From Ureibacillus sinduriensis BLB-1 = JCM 15800 (GTDB lineage: Bacteria; Bacillota; Bacilli; Bacillales_A; Planococcaceae): 64,000 nt of DNA. The notes beneath the pieces are model-generated. The model did no database searches and was not told the DNA's origin. It saw only the letters and a list, made by a program, of their open reading frames with translations. Below, piece by piece: positions 36,325 through 44,317 of the stretch; within the stretch, counting starts at the first letter, position 1, and each line of letters begins with the position of its first letter. The translations under genes were made by a program, and so were the position numbers. Where the stretch lies: NCBI RefSeq assembly GCF_000772955.1, contig NZ_JPVO01000055.1, positions 434,001-498,000 on the forward strand. Reading direction: 5' to 3'.

Positions 36325-36406
36325 TTCGCAACCCTCTTTCCTTCATACAAATTCTTCCCTAATGGTACAATGAAAACAATAAATACGACAAGTGGAGGCA
36401 TTTGAA

Positions 36407-36946
36407 ATGAAAAAATTCGAGGAAAAGTCACTGCAATCGACCCTGGTCTACGAAGGGAAAATCATCTCGTTAAAGGTGGATGATGTTTTATTGCCAAATG
36501 GCAAGGAAGCAAAAAGGGAAATTGTGAACCACCCTGGAGCTGTCGCTATCATTGCAATCACGAAAGAAGGGAAACTCGTTCTGGTTGAGCAATACCGAAA
36601 GGCGCTTGAAAGATCAATCATCGAAATTCCAGCTGGTAAACTAGAGCCCGGTGAAAAGCCGGAGTATACGGCAAAAAGAGAATTGGAGGAAGAAACAGGC
36701 TATGGATGCCATGATCTTCAATATTTGCAAACCTTTGCGACTTCGCCCGGTTTTGCGGATGAAGTAATTCATTTGTTTGTTGCAAAAGATTTATATAAAA
36801 TAGAAGAAAAAGCAGATCTCGATGAGGATGAATTTGTAGAACTATTAGAGGTAACTTTGGAAGAGGCAGAAGAAATGGTGAAAGAGCAAAAAATATACGA
36901 CGCAAAATCAGCTTTTGCGGTACTTTGGATGAAAGCAAACCAATAA
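36407..36946 (+). CDS. nudF: ADP-ribose pyrophosphatase NudF
   Basis: The enzyme hydrolyses ADP-ribose to AMP and ribose 5-phosphate, removing a reactive NAD breakdown product. The 179-aa protein carries a full Nudix box, GKLEPGEK through AKRELEEETGYG, near residues 80-103. ATG 36407 follows GTGGAGG at 36392-36398. The position between yqkF and spoIIM/fur matches B. subtilis yqkG. Confidence 0.94.
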   Translation: MKKFEEKSLQSTLVYEGKIISLKVDDVLLPNGKEAKREIVNHPGAVAIIAITKEGKLVLVEQYRKALERSIIEIPAGKLEPGEKPEYTAKRELEEETGYGCHDLQYLQTFATSPGFADEVIHLFVAKDLYKIEEKADLDEDEFVELLEVTLEEAEEMVKEQKIYDAKSAFAVLWMKANQ

Positions 36947-37021
36947 GAGGGCAAAAAAGGCTTTTCACATTGGTGCCGAAAGAATGATAGATTATACGTA
37001 AAATCCCGACTAGTTTAAGAG

Positions 37022-37049
37022 TAATATTGATAGAGAACGAGCATAAGCT
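37022..37049 (+). promoter_or_regulatory. Probable sigma-E promoter of the spoIIM-like gene
   Basis: TAATATT (-35, consensus KMATATT), a 13-bp spacer and CATAAGCT (-10, consensus CATACAMT) lie 24 bp before the start codon. Confidence 0.55.
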
Positions 37050-37072
37050 GTAACAACGAAAGGAGAATGCTT

Positions 37073-37591
37073 ATGTTTCGTTCGATCTTATTTATACAAT
37101 ATGCTATTATTCTAGCAATTAGTTTTGTCAGTGGTGTTGTTTGTTTCCAAGTTTTCCCACTGGACAAGTCCATGAAATTAATAAGTTATATTGATCCCAG
37201 AGTGCTCGACATAACAGATATATCGGTTTGGGAAACGGTGCTGCCGCTTATAGGCTGGATGGTGTTGGTATTATTTTTTGCAACGCATCCTTATTTGCAT
37301 GTCCTGGCAAAACTAGTTGTAGGTGTGAAGATTACTTTCTTTGGCTTTAGTTCCGTATTTTTATTGACACAACAAGAATCTTTGCTGATATATAGTGTTT
37401 GGTGGTTTCCGTTTCAATTAGTCTATTGCTTCCTTCTTTTTTTGTTGTGTTCTGTCTACTCTGCCAAAAGGGTGGGTCCAAATAAGAAATATGTCTTTTC
37501 CCAGAAGTTATTTGTCACCCTCCTGATCACATTATCCATTATTTGTGTAGGAGAAATCTTATCAATATCCTATATACTGCCCCGTCTTTAA
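37073..37591 (+). CDS. spoIIM: SpoIIM-like sporulation membrane protein
   Basis: This 172-aa integral membrane protein has about five hydrophobic helices. The C-terminal region FQLVYCFLLFLLCSVYSAKRV through FVTLLITLSIICVGEIL has the pattern of SpoIIM (DUF95), which with SpoIID and SpoIIP remodels septal peptidoglycan during engulfment. It is shorter than the usual ~210 aa and diverged, so the call rests on topology, position just before fur and a sigma-E-type promoter. ATG 37073 follows AAAGGAG with 7-nt spacing; ATG 37067 is too close. Confidence 0.62.
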   Translation: MFRSILFIQYAIILAISFVSGVVCFQVFPLDKSMKLISYIDPRVLDITDISVWETVLPLIGWMVLVLFFATHPYLHVLAKLVVGVKITFFGFSSVFLLTQQESLLIYSVWWFPFQLVYCFLLFLLCSVYSAKRVGPNKKYVFSQKLFVTLLITLSIICVGEILSISYILPRL

Positions 37592-37692
37592 ATAGGACGA
37601 AAACATAAATCTAGTAGTTTCGCAAACAAAAGATCAGAAAAGTGTACGAAAATGCTCGTTTAGTTCGTTTCACTTAATAATTCATCCCTCTC

Positions 37693-37722
37693 TTGTAATA
37701 GCTTTTACTCATTTGTTATAAT
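37693..37722 (+). promoter_or_regulatory. Probable sigma-A promoter of fur
   Basis: TTGTAA (37693-37698), an 18-bp spacer and TATAAT (37717-37722) lie 24 bp before the fur start. Confidence 0.6.
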
Positions 37723-37746
37723 AGAGTGAGTTTAGGAGGGCGTCGT

Positions 37747-38196
37747 ATGGAGAGCCGTATTGATCGTATAAAAAAGCAATTGCATAGTGCTGGCTATAAA
37801 CTGACGCCACAGCGTGAAGCGACAGTTGCAGTACTATTAGAACATGAAGAAGACCATTTAAGTGCTGAAGATGTTTACTTATTAGTAAAAGATAAAGCAC
37901 CAGAAATAGGGCTGGCTACCGTTTACAGAACTTTAGAATTATTAACAGAGTTAAAAATTGTCGATAAAATTAATTTTGGCGATGGTGTTTCGCGTTATGA
38001 CCTTCGACAAGAAGGAGCTAAGCACTTCCATCATCACCTTGTCTGTATTGAATGCGGCGCAGTAGACGAAATTCAAGAAGATTTGCTTGAAGATGTAGAA
38101 GGCATTGTAGAAAAACGTTGGAACTTTATAATCAAAGACCACCGTCTAACATTCCACGGCATATGCCACAGATGTCATGACAATCAAGAAGAATGA
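37747..38196 (+). CDS. fur: Ferric uptake regulator Fur
   Basis: This 149-aa metal-sensing repressor is of the Fur family. The N-terminal winged helix contains GYKLTPQREATVAVLLEHE and GLATVYRTLELLTEL (recognition helix). The metal-sensing and dimerisation part has HFHHHLVCIECGAVDEIQ and the C-terminal CHRCHDN zinc motif. ATG 37747 follows AGGAGGG. It is single in orientation with a strong terminator after it. Location between spoIIM and xerD indicates Fur rather than the PerR or Zur paralogues. Confidence 0.94.
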   Translation: MESRIDRIKKQLHSAGYKLTPQREATVAVLLEHEEDHLSAEDVYLLVKDKAPEIGLATVYRTLELLTELKIVDKINFGDGVSRYDLRQEGAKHFHHHLVCIECGAVDEIQEDLLEDVEGIVEKRWNFIIKDHRLTFHGICHRCHDNQEE

Positions 38197-38206
38197 TAAT
38201 AAAAAG

Positions 38207-38255
38207 AAAAAGGATGTACAATTCGTATCCATTCACGAATGTACATCCTTTTTTT
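38207..38255 (+). terminator. Terminator of fur
   Basis: A long stem of 18-20 bp (38207-38226 with about 38235-38252) is followed by T-rich sequence. It starts 11 bp after the fur stop. Confidence 0.9.
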
Positions 38256-38267
38256 GCATATAAAATC

Positions 38268-38362
38268 CCCGAGTGCCTGGATTCCCCGAGTGCCAGGCAC
38301 ACAAACAATTCAGAAAACAATGAGTGCCAGGCACACAAACAATTCAGAAAACAATGAGTGCC
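38268..38362. repeat. 34-bp direct repeats with GTGCCAGGCAC core, left part
   Basis: Units beginning GAGTGCCAGGCAC start at 38288, 38322 and 38356 (period 34 bp), preceded by a variant GAGTGCCTGG near 38270. The core GTGCC-A-GGCAC is a palindrome. The third unit is cut by the insertion sequence after 38362 and resumes at 39843. Confidence 0.85.
38354..38362. repeat. Target-site duplication, left copy
   Basis: ATGAGTGCC directly abuts the left inverted repeat of the IS and is repeated at 39843-39851. Confidence 0.88.
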
Positions 38363-38424
38363 CACTAGCGTTGCACACCAGTAAAAAATGTAAATTAATA
38401 TTAAATATTGCTGAAAATAAAAAT

Positions 38425-38482
38425 TTCTCCTATTGTAGTGTAGGTAATGACGGAAATCAGTTCCCTACACTTCAAAGGAGAA
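38425..38482 (+). promoter_or_regulatory. Hairpin that may mask the transposase ribosome-binding site
   Basis: TTCTCC (38425-38430) pairs with GGAGAA (38477-38482), and AGTGTAGG (38437-38444) pairs with CCTACACT (38464-38471). Transcripts entering from outside the IS would hide the Shine-Dalgarno sequence GGAG before the ATG at 38490. Confidence 0.6.
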
Positions 38483-38489
38483 ACATCGC

Positions 38490-39704
38490 ATGAAAAGTGT
38501 AGACCAAAATTTAGTCTTTCGTCAATATTTATCTTTATTACCGCAAAATAAATTCGGTTGTCCAATAAACAATTATCACTATAAAAAGATGACCGATGAG
38601 TCTTTAGTGAAGATTTTCCTTTTAGCTGGCTTATTCCGTTGGGAGAGTCTTCGTGAAATTGAGATTGGAATTCGCTCAAAGGAAGCTATCCAGCAAGAAT
38701 TAAACTTGAAATCAATAAGCGCTGCGCAATTAAGTCGCCGACTTGAAATATTGGATACATCTCAACTAGCAGAAATTCTAGGACAACTCACTCAAAGATA
38801 TTGGTATCTCAAATCTAGTAAATCAAAGGGAATCAACCCAAATGTGGGTCTTTTAAGAATCATAGATTCATCTCATATTAAGTTACCAAACAATGCAGCT
38901 AATTGGACGGCTGTGTCTAAAGATTCTAGTGGAGTTAAGCTTCATCTTCGAATAGTTGTTGCTTCTCCCGATAGTGCCTTTCCTGAAAAAATGATTCCTT
39001 CTACTTCGAATATTTCTGATATTGATGCAGTTAACTATTTGATTGAGGCTGATCAAGCACTCTATGTGATGGATCGTGGGTATGCTGAAAAAACAAAAAT
39101 GGGTGGTTGGCTTCAAAAAGGTGTAAATTTTCTTGTAAGAATTAAAAAAACATTTCGTATGGAAACTCTAAGAGCCTATACACCAGAACTGCCGAATGTA
39201 ACACGCCATGAGATTGTTTCTATAAAAACTCGGCCTGAAAGGCTGAAATTAATTGAATTTCTAGATGAAGAAGGGACTTCTTACCGTCTTCTCACAAATC
39301 GATTAGATTTAACTGAACAAGAAATATTAGATACCTATAAAAATAGATGGTATATCGAACTATTTTTCAAATGGCTAAAACAACATATAAAAGTTAATCA
39401 TTTATTCAGTAATTCACCTGTTGGTATTTGGAATCAATTATTTATTGCACTAATCACGTATGCATTACTTGAAATACTAAGGCTCTTGAAAGAGCCCAAC
39501 AAAAACATTTGGCAGTTTTTCAAAACAATACGTCAATATTTAATGGATTCTTGGTCAGAAATCGAAAAGGAATTTAATCGAACCTTAAAGCCTAGTAAGG
39601 GAAGACAAAAAATTCCTATAAAAGCTCACAAGGAACTAAATTTCGGTTTTAAAAGTGCCATCGTTAGTCCAATTTCCAAAGAGCATTATGAAAATAAGAG
39701 ATAG
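38490..39704 (+). CDS. IS4-family transposase
   Basis: This 404-aa DDE transposase has catalytic Asp in RIIDSSHI (about residue 126), Asp in LYVMDRGY (about 194) and Glu in the signature YKNRWYIELFFKWLKQH (about 290), which fits Y-(2)-R-(3)-E-(6)-K. The N-terminal DUF4372-like region (QYLSLLPQNKF) is also seen in related IS4 transposases. The ORF is complete. AAAGGAG precedes the ATG with 9-nt spacing. Activity may be kept low by the upstream hairpin. Confidence 0.93.
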   Translation: MKSVDQNLVFRQYLSLLPQNKFGCPINNYHYKKMTDESLVKIFLLAGLFRWESLREIEIGIRSKEAIQQELNLKSISAAQLSRRLEILDTSQLAEILGQLTQRYWYLKSSKSKGINPNVGLLRIIDSSHIKLPNNAANWTAVSKDSSGVKLHLRIVVASPDSAFPEKMIPSTSNISDIDAVNYLIEADQALYVMDRGYAEKTKMGGWLQKGVNFLVRIKKTFRMETLRAYTPELPNVTRHEIVSIKTRPERLKLIEFLDEEGTSYRLLTNRLDLTEQEILDTYKNRWYIELFFKWLKQHIKVNHLFSNSPVGIWNQLFIALITYALLEILRLLKEPNKNIWQFFKTIRQYLMDSWSEIEKEFNRTLKPSKGRQKIPIKAHKELNFGFKSAIVSPISKEHYENKR

Positions 39705-39724
39705 AAAAAGAAAATTAATATGGT

Positions 39725-39769
39725 AAAAAAAGGGAACTGATTCACTCTCAGGTGCCTGCTCCCTTTTTT
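39725..39769 (+). terminator. Terminator inside the IS after the transposase
   Basis: Arms AAAAAAGGGA and TCCCTTTTT (39725-39735 and 39760-39769) with a T run lie 20 bp after the transposase stop. Confidence 0.7.
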
Positions 39770-39842
39770 AATAAATCACTGCACACGCTGATGTAAGAAA
39801 ATAGAATAAATGTATTTTTGTTTCAATTATGCAACGCTAGTG

Positions 39843-39851
39843 ATGAGTGCC
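39843..39851. repeat. Target-site duplication, right copy
   Basis: ATGAGTGCC directly follows the right inverted repeat and equals 38354-38362. Confidence 0.88.
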
Positions 39852-39900
39852 AGGCACACAAACAATTCAGAAAAACAATAAGGACCAGGCACTCGAACGT
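39843..39900. repeat. 34-bp GTGCCAGGCAC repeats, right part
   Basis: The interrupted third unit continues here, followed by a diverged copy (AGGACCAGGCACTCG). Removing the IS and one 9-bp copy restores a regular array. Confidence 0.8.
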
Positions 39901-39990
39901 TCAAAAAATTGACAGGGGGATGAGTGGAAGATTTCTTGTAGACGATGGCAAAAAAAACTATAGTTAATGGTAGAAGGATAGGTGATTTCC

Positions 39991-40893
39991 ATGAAAGATG
40001 CAAAAGAAGCGATATTAGATTATCTGCATTTCCTGCAAGTAGAAAGACAATTATCAGCCAACACGTTATCCTCTTATCGGCGTGATCTTGAAGGATATAT
40101 CGAACATTTACATAAAGAACTAGGGCTATCCACTTTAAAAGAAATCGAACGGACACATATTTTACTAAGGCTGGAAGCATTAAGAACTCAAGGAATCTCT
40201 GCACGAACAATTGCGCGGCACATTTCTTCGATTCGTTCTTTCCATCAATTCTTGTTGCGTGAGAAATTAACCGACATCGACCCGACGATTCATTTGGAAA
40301 TACCCCAAATCGAACAAAAACTGCCAAAAATTTTATCTATTGAAGAAATCGATATGTTAATTGGGGCGCCCAATCGCAGCAAGCCGCAGGGGCTAAGGGA
40401 TGTGGCCATGCTGGAGGTGCTGTATGGAACAGGAATGCGCATCAGTGAACTTATCGGATTGAATCTCGAAGATGTTCACTTAACGATGGGCTTCGTCCGG
40501 GTATTCGGGAAAGGTGGGAAAGAACGAATTGTTCCTTTAGGGAAAGGAGCAATTCGTGCAATTGATGCGTATTTGCAAAACGCCCGTTCAAAATTACAGG
40601 GAGCTTACCCCAAAACGGAAGCTTTTTTTATCAATCAAAGAGGAAAACGTTTAACAAGGCAAGGATGTTGGAAATTATTAAAAGAGCATGCTGCCAAAGC
40701 AGATATAAAGAAAGAACTTACACCCCATACGTTAAGGCATAGCTTTGCAACGCATTTAATTGAAAATGGCGCAGATTTGCGAGCCGTTCAAGAAATGCTC
40801 GGTCATGCGGATATCTCTACTACCCAGATTTATACGCATATTGGCAAAACAAGACTTTCGGAAGTCTATAAGCAATTCCATCCGAGAGCTTAG
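39991..40893 (+). CDS. xerD: Site-specific tyrosine recombinase XerD
   Basis: XerD resolves chromosome dimers at dif together with its partner XerC/CodV. The 300-aa protein has an N-terminal SAM-like core-binding domain and a catalytic domain with Arg in GTGMRISELIG, HTLRHSFATHLI, the later GHADISTTQIYTHI and the nucleophile Tyr there. ATG 39991 follows AGGTG; an in-frame GTG lies at 39982. In B. subtilis it follows fur; here an IS and repeats intervene. The chromosomal context argues against a plasmid or phage integrase. Confidence 0.94.
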   Translation: MKDAKEAILDYLHFLQVERQLSANTLSSYRRDLEGYIEHLHKELGLSTLKEIERTHILLRLEALRTQGISARTIARHISSIRSFHQFLLREKLTDIDPTIHLEIPQIEQKLPKILSIEEIDMLIGAPNRSKPQGLRDVAMLEVLYGTGMRISELIGLNLEDVHLTMGFVRVFGKGGKERIVPLGKGAIRAIDAYLQNARSKLQGAYPKTEAFFINQRGKRLTRQGCWKLLKEHAAKADIKKELTPHTLRHSFATHLIENGADLRAVQEMLGHADISTTQIYTHIGKTRLSEVYKQFHPRA

Positions 40894-41171
40894 TTGGATA
40901 AAAACCATCCGATTGAAATGTAAGTGGTGCCGGATTTGTCAAATTATAAAAAGATGCGAAATTATATTTGTAAGATGTCTGACCTTTGTTTAAAATAAAG
41001 GTTGTGGAATTTTTTTCTATAGACAGTGTTAAATGAAACTAAAGCCCATTGCACAGTAAGTGCGAAAAAGCCTTGCTAGACTAATTTGTGTTGAGCTGCA
41101 CTTATAAGGCAATAGTGAGTAGGTGTGGATGATCAACACTTTTTAGTTAGTTGAAAGAGGAGGATAAATCT

Positions 41172-42350
41172 ATGAAACCATTTAAAAAAATACATGTCGT
41201 TGTAATGGACTCTGTTGGTATCGGTGAAGCGCCTGATGCAAACATTTTTGGGGATCAAGGTGCAGACACGCTCGGTCACATCGCCGAGGAAATGAAAGGG
41301 CTAACAATGCCGAATATGGGCGCTTTAGGCCTATCAAATATTCGTGAAATAAAAGGCGTTGAAACAGCTGCCGAGCCAAAAGCCTTCTATGGCATGATGC
41401 AAGAAGCATCCGTCGGAAAAGATACAATGACTGGGCACTGGGAAATTATGGGATTAAATATCGATAAACCATTCAAAGTATATCCAGAAGGGTTCCCTAT
41501 TGAACTCATTGAGAAATTAGAAGCCAAAATTGGACGTAAAGTGATTGGGAATGTACCAGCTAGCGGAACAGCAATTATAGATGAATTAGGACCTGAGCAT
41601 ATGGAAACTGGTGCGATTATCGTTTATACATCAGCTGATCCGGTATTGCAAATTGCAGCCCATGAAGAAATAGTTCCACTGGACGAGATATATAAAATTT
41701 GTGAAATCGCCCGGGAATTGACACTTGAGCCGGAATATTTGGTTGGCCGTGTCATAGCACGTCCTTTCATAGGAACGCCAGGCAACTTTTCGCGTACATC
41801 GAATCGTCATGACTACGCTCTCAAACCGTTCGGACGTACAACGATGAACGAATTGCAAGACGCGAAACTGGATGTCATTGCCGTAGGGAAAATCTCGGAC
41901 ATCTTTAATGGTGAAGGGGTAACTGAAAGTATCCGTACAAAAGATAACACAGATGGAATGGACAAATTTACGGAAGTTGTAGCGCGCGATTTCCATGGAA
42001 TCAGCTTCTTGAATCTTGTAGATTTTGATGCTAACTTCGGGCATCGCCGCGATCCTATAGGATATGGACAAGCTTTGGAAGAATTTGACCGCCGTTTGCC
42101 TGAAGTAATCAATAATTTAAGCGAAGACGATTTACTGATCATCACTGCTGACCATGGGAATGATCCCACTTTCCCAGGAACGGATCATACACGTGAATAT
42201 GTGCCATTAATTGTTTATTCTAAAAGATTTGCCGTGGGCCGCGAACTGCCAATACGTAAAACATTTGCAGATATTGCTGCTACGATTGCGGACAACTTTA
42301 ACGTTGAAGCACCACAATTTGGCACTAGTTTTTTATCAAATTTAAAGTAG
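41172..42350 (+). CDS. deoB: Phosphopentomutase DeoB (Drm)
   Basis: The enzyme interconverts (deoxy)ribose 1- and 5-phosphates in nucleoside salvage. The 392-aa alkaline-phosphatase-fold metalloenzyme contains [14 protein letters not shown] (metal site), [10 protein letters not shown] with the phosphorylated Thr, [20 protein letters not shown] [13 protein letters not shown] and [13 protein letters not shown] 41172 is preceded by GAGGAGG with 8-nt spacing. It is followed after 13 bp by pdp, forming a nucleoside catabolic operon. The B. subtilis neighbour pupG is absent. Confidence 0.96.
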   Translation: MKPFKKIHVVVMDSVGIGEAPDANIFGDQGADTLGHIAEEMKGLTMPNMGALGLSNIREIKGVETAAEPKAFYGMMQEASVGKDTMTGHWEIMGLNIDKPFKVYPEGFPIELIEKLEAKIGRKVIGNVPASGTAIIDELGPEHMETGAIIVYTSADPVLQIAAHEEIVPLDEIYKICEIARELTLEPEYLVGRVIARPFIGTPGNFSRTSNRHDYALKPFGRTTMNELQDAKLDVIAVGKISDIFNGEGVTESIRTKDNTDGMDKFTEVVARDFHGISFLNLVDFDANFGHRRDPIGYGQALEEFDRRLPEVINNLSEDDLLIITADHGNDPTFPGTDHTREYVPLIVYSKRFAVGRELPIRKTFADIAATIADNFNVEAPQFGTSFLSNLK

Positions 42351-42363
42351 GGGGCACATTCAC

Positions 42364-43668
42364 ATGAGAATGGTCGATATCATTGAAAAAAAACGTAACG
42401 GGGAAGAATTAACAAAGGAAGAAATCCGTTTCTTTGTCCAAGGATATACAGAAGGCTCAATTCCTGATTATCAAGTAAGCAGCTTAATGATGGCAATATA
42501 TTTCCAAGATATGAATGATCGCGAGAGAGCGGACTTGACAATGGCGATGGTGGAATCCGGAGACCAAATTGATTTATCCGGAATCGAAGGTGTCAAGGTG
42601 GATAAACATTCCACTGGCGGTGTAGGCGATACGACAACCCTTTCACTGGCTGCCATGGTTGCGGCATGTGGTGTACCGGTTGCCAAAATGAGTGGCCGTG
42701 GCTTGGGCCATACAGGGGGAACGATTGATAAACTGGAAGCGATTGAAGGCTTTCATGTCGAATTGACAACAGAACAATTTATGAAACAGGTCAATGACAT
42801 CGGCACAGCTGTTATTGGACAAAGCGGGAATTTGACTCCTGCAGATAAAAAGTTGTATGCATTGCGCGATGTTACTGGTACAGTACCAAGCATTCCTTTA
42901 ATCGCAAGCTCGATTATGTCTAAGAAAATTGCCGCTGGAGCAGATGCGATCGTACTTGATGTGAAGACGGGCGATGGCGCGTTTATGAAAACTTTTGAAG
43001 ATGCAGAAAGTCTAGCGCATGCCATGGTTCAAATCGGCAATAATGTAGGCCGTAACACAATGGCCATTATCTCTGATATGAGTCAGCCACTCGGCTTTGC
43101 AATCGGCAATGCTTTGGAAGTAAAGGAAGCAATCGATACTCTGAAAGGTCAAGGTCCTGAAGATTTGATGGAACTTTGCTACACGCTCGGCTCTCAGATG
43201 GTTGTTTTAGGCGGCAAAGCCACGACAATCGAAGAAGCCCGCAAAAAACTACAGGAAGTAATTGCAAACGGCCAAGCATTGGAAGTGTTTAAAAAATTCA
43301 TTGAAGCCCAAGGTGGCGACGCTTCGGTTGTGGAAAATCCAGCCTTGCTTCCTCAGGCAAAATATCAAATCGAACTTCCTGCGCGCTCGTCGGGATATGT
43401 TGCACAGATTGAAGCGGACGATGTAGGTGTGGCTGCAATGCTGCTTGGAGCAGGACGTGCTACAAAAGAATCAACAATTGACTTATCTGTTGGTCTTGTT
43501 CTCCGCAAAAAAGTAGGGGACCGCGTTGAAGAAGGCGAATCGCTAGTAACGATTCATACGAATACTGAAGACATCAATGAAATCAAAGAAAAACTTTATC
43601 AACATATCGTGATTTCAAGTGAAAAAGTTGAAGCACCAACATTAATTAAACAAGTGATTACAAAGTGA
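42364..43668 (+). CDS. pdp: Pyrimidine-nucleoside phosphorylase
   Basis: This enzyme phosphorolyses uridine, thymidine and deoxyuridine. The 434-aa protein has the phosphate-binding [13 protein letters not shown] motif, the signature [19 protein letters not shown] and a C-terminal beta domain. AGGGGG precedes the ATG by 9 nt. Coupled to deoB it routes pentose phosphate into central metabolism. In B. subtilis pdp lies elsewhere, so this placement differs. Confidence 0.95.
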   Translation: MRMVDIIEKKRNGEELTKEEIRFFVQGYTEGSIPDYQVSSLMMAIYFQDMNDRERADLTMAMVESGDQIDLSGIEGVKVDKHSTGGVGDTTTLSLAAMVAACGVPVAKMSGRGLGHTGGTIDKLEAIEGFHVELTTEQFMKQVNDIGTAVIGQSGNLTPADKKLYALRDVTGTVPSIPLIASSIMSKKIAAGADAIVLDVKTGDGAFMKTFEDAESLAHAMVQIGNNVGRNTMAIISDMSQPLGFAIGNALEVKEAIDTLKGQGPEDLMELCYTLGSQMVVLGGKATTIEEARKKLQEVIANGQALEVFKKFIEAQGGDASVVENPALLPQAKYQIELPARSSGYVAQIEADDVGVAAMLLGAGRATKESTIDLSVGLVLRKKVGDRVEEGESLVTIHTNTEDINEIKEKLYQHIVISSEKVEAPTLIKQVITK

Positions 43669-43699
43669 CGATTTGATTTATTTTATTGGTTGAGTTCAG

Positions 43700-43741
43700 A
43701 GTGTGGACAAAGTGGATATTCGACTTTGTCCACACTTTTTT
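43700..43741 (+). terminator. Terminator of deoB-pdp (also start of a dispersed repeat)
   Basis: A perfect 14-bp stem (43700-43713 with 43723-43736) is followed by six T. The same hairpin sequence, with minor changes, recurs inverted at 55294-55328. Confidence 0.9.
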
Positions 43742-43887
43742 AGGTTATTCCGGATAGCCCAGAAAGCTTGAAAACGCTTGGCAGACAGAAGGAATACAAT
43801 TTAGAGAAGACCTGAGTTGAATAAAACAATCGTGAAGGGACGAACGATACAACCAACGCAGGATGAAGGCGTTTGTCAACAGTCTGA
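43700..43887 (+). repeat. MITE-like dispersed element, copy 1 (~188 bp)
   Basis: It consists of a terminator hairpin, TTTTTTAGGTTAT and a ~120-bp body from CTTGAAAACGCTT to GCGTTTGTCAACAGTCTGA. Copy 2 lies in opposite orientation at 55130-55328. In copy 2 the body ends are imperfect terminal inverted repeats (TCAGACTGTTGACAAACGC and TCAGACTGTCTTGAAAACGC). The left body end of copy 1 is diverged. The 645-bp stretch 43669-44317 otherwise holds no gene. Confidence 0.75.
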
Positions 43888-43920
43888 CCATTTTCCCTCT
43901 AGAAGGAAAATGGTTTTTTT
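43887..43920 (+). terminator. Second terminator after the MITE copy 1
   Basis: A 10-bp stem ACCATTTTCC/GGAAAATGGT (43887-43896 with 43905-43914) is followed by seven T. No gene lies directly upstream. Confidence 0.85.
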
Positions 43921-44317
43921 GATTTAGCCTAACTTGATTTCCGTTGCGAAGGACGCGCATCAAACGGCACCGCTCGAGCCTGTATTCTCTCACTCGGCTG
44001 TCCCTCCAGTAGTTGCCCCACCACTCGAATCAATTTATATAATATCAATTTCTTAATATTAATTAATCCATTATTATAAGAAATTTTTCTACTTCTGTTC
44101 CGGCCTCATTTTTGTCTTGAGAGAATTCGACTGGCTTTGTGAGCGAATCAAGTCAATTAAAGCTTCACACGTAAGAATCAGCTCCTTGTCTGGAAAATAG
44201 ATGCACTCATTGAAACTATAGTATGATAATTTGTTTAATTATGTTAAAATAAGGGTCATTCATAACTATTTTATCTGCTTTAACCATTAGGACAAATAAG
44301 ATTGAAGAAGGGATTAT

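Larger units (their letters stand above)
38363..39842 (+). mobile_element. Complete IS4-family insertion sequence, 1480 bp
   Basis: Perfect 13-bp terminal inverted repeats (CACTAGCGTTGCA at 38363-38375 and its complement at 39830-39842) bound one intact transposase gene. A 9-bp duplication flanks the element. It sits between fur and xerD within a 34-bp repeat array. The intact ORF, perfect ends and exact duplication suggest recent insertion. It also carries an internal hairpin over the transposase ribosome-binding site and a terminator near its right end. Confidence 0.92.

Noticed and set aside
39827-40327. Minus-strand ORF of 166 aa at the IS-xerD junction
   Set aside because: It runs antisense through the repeat and the start of xerD and shows no protein-family features.
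43745-43993. Minus-strand ORF in the MITE copy 1 region
   Set aside because: It spans the dispersed repeat and a terminator; the homologous copy at 55.2 kb does not preserve the frame.
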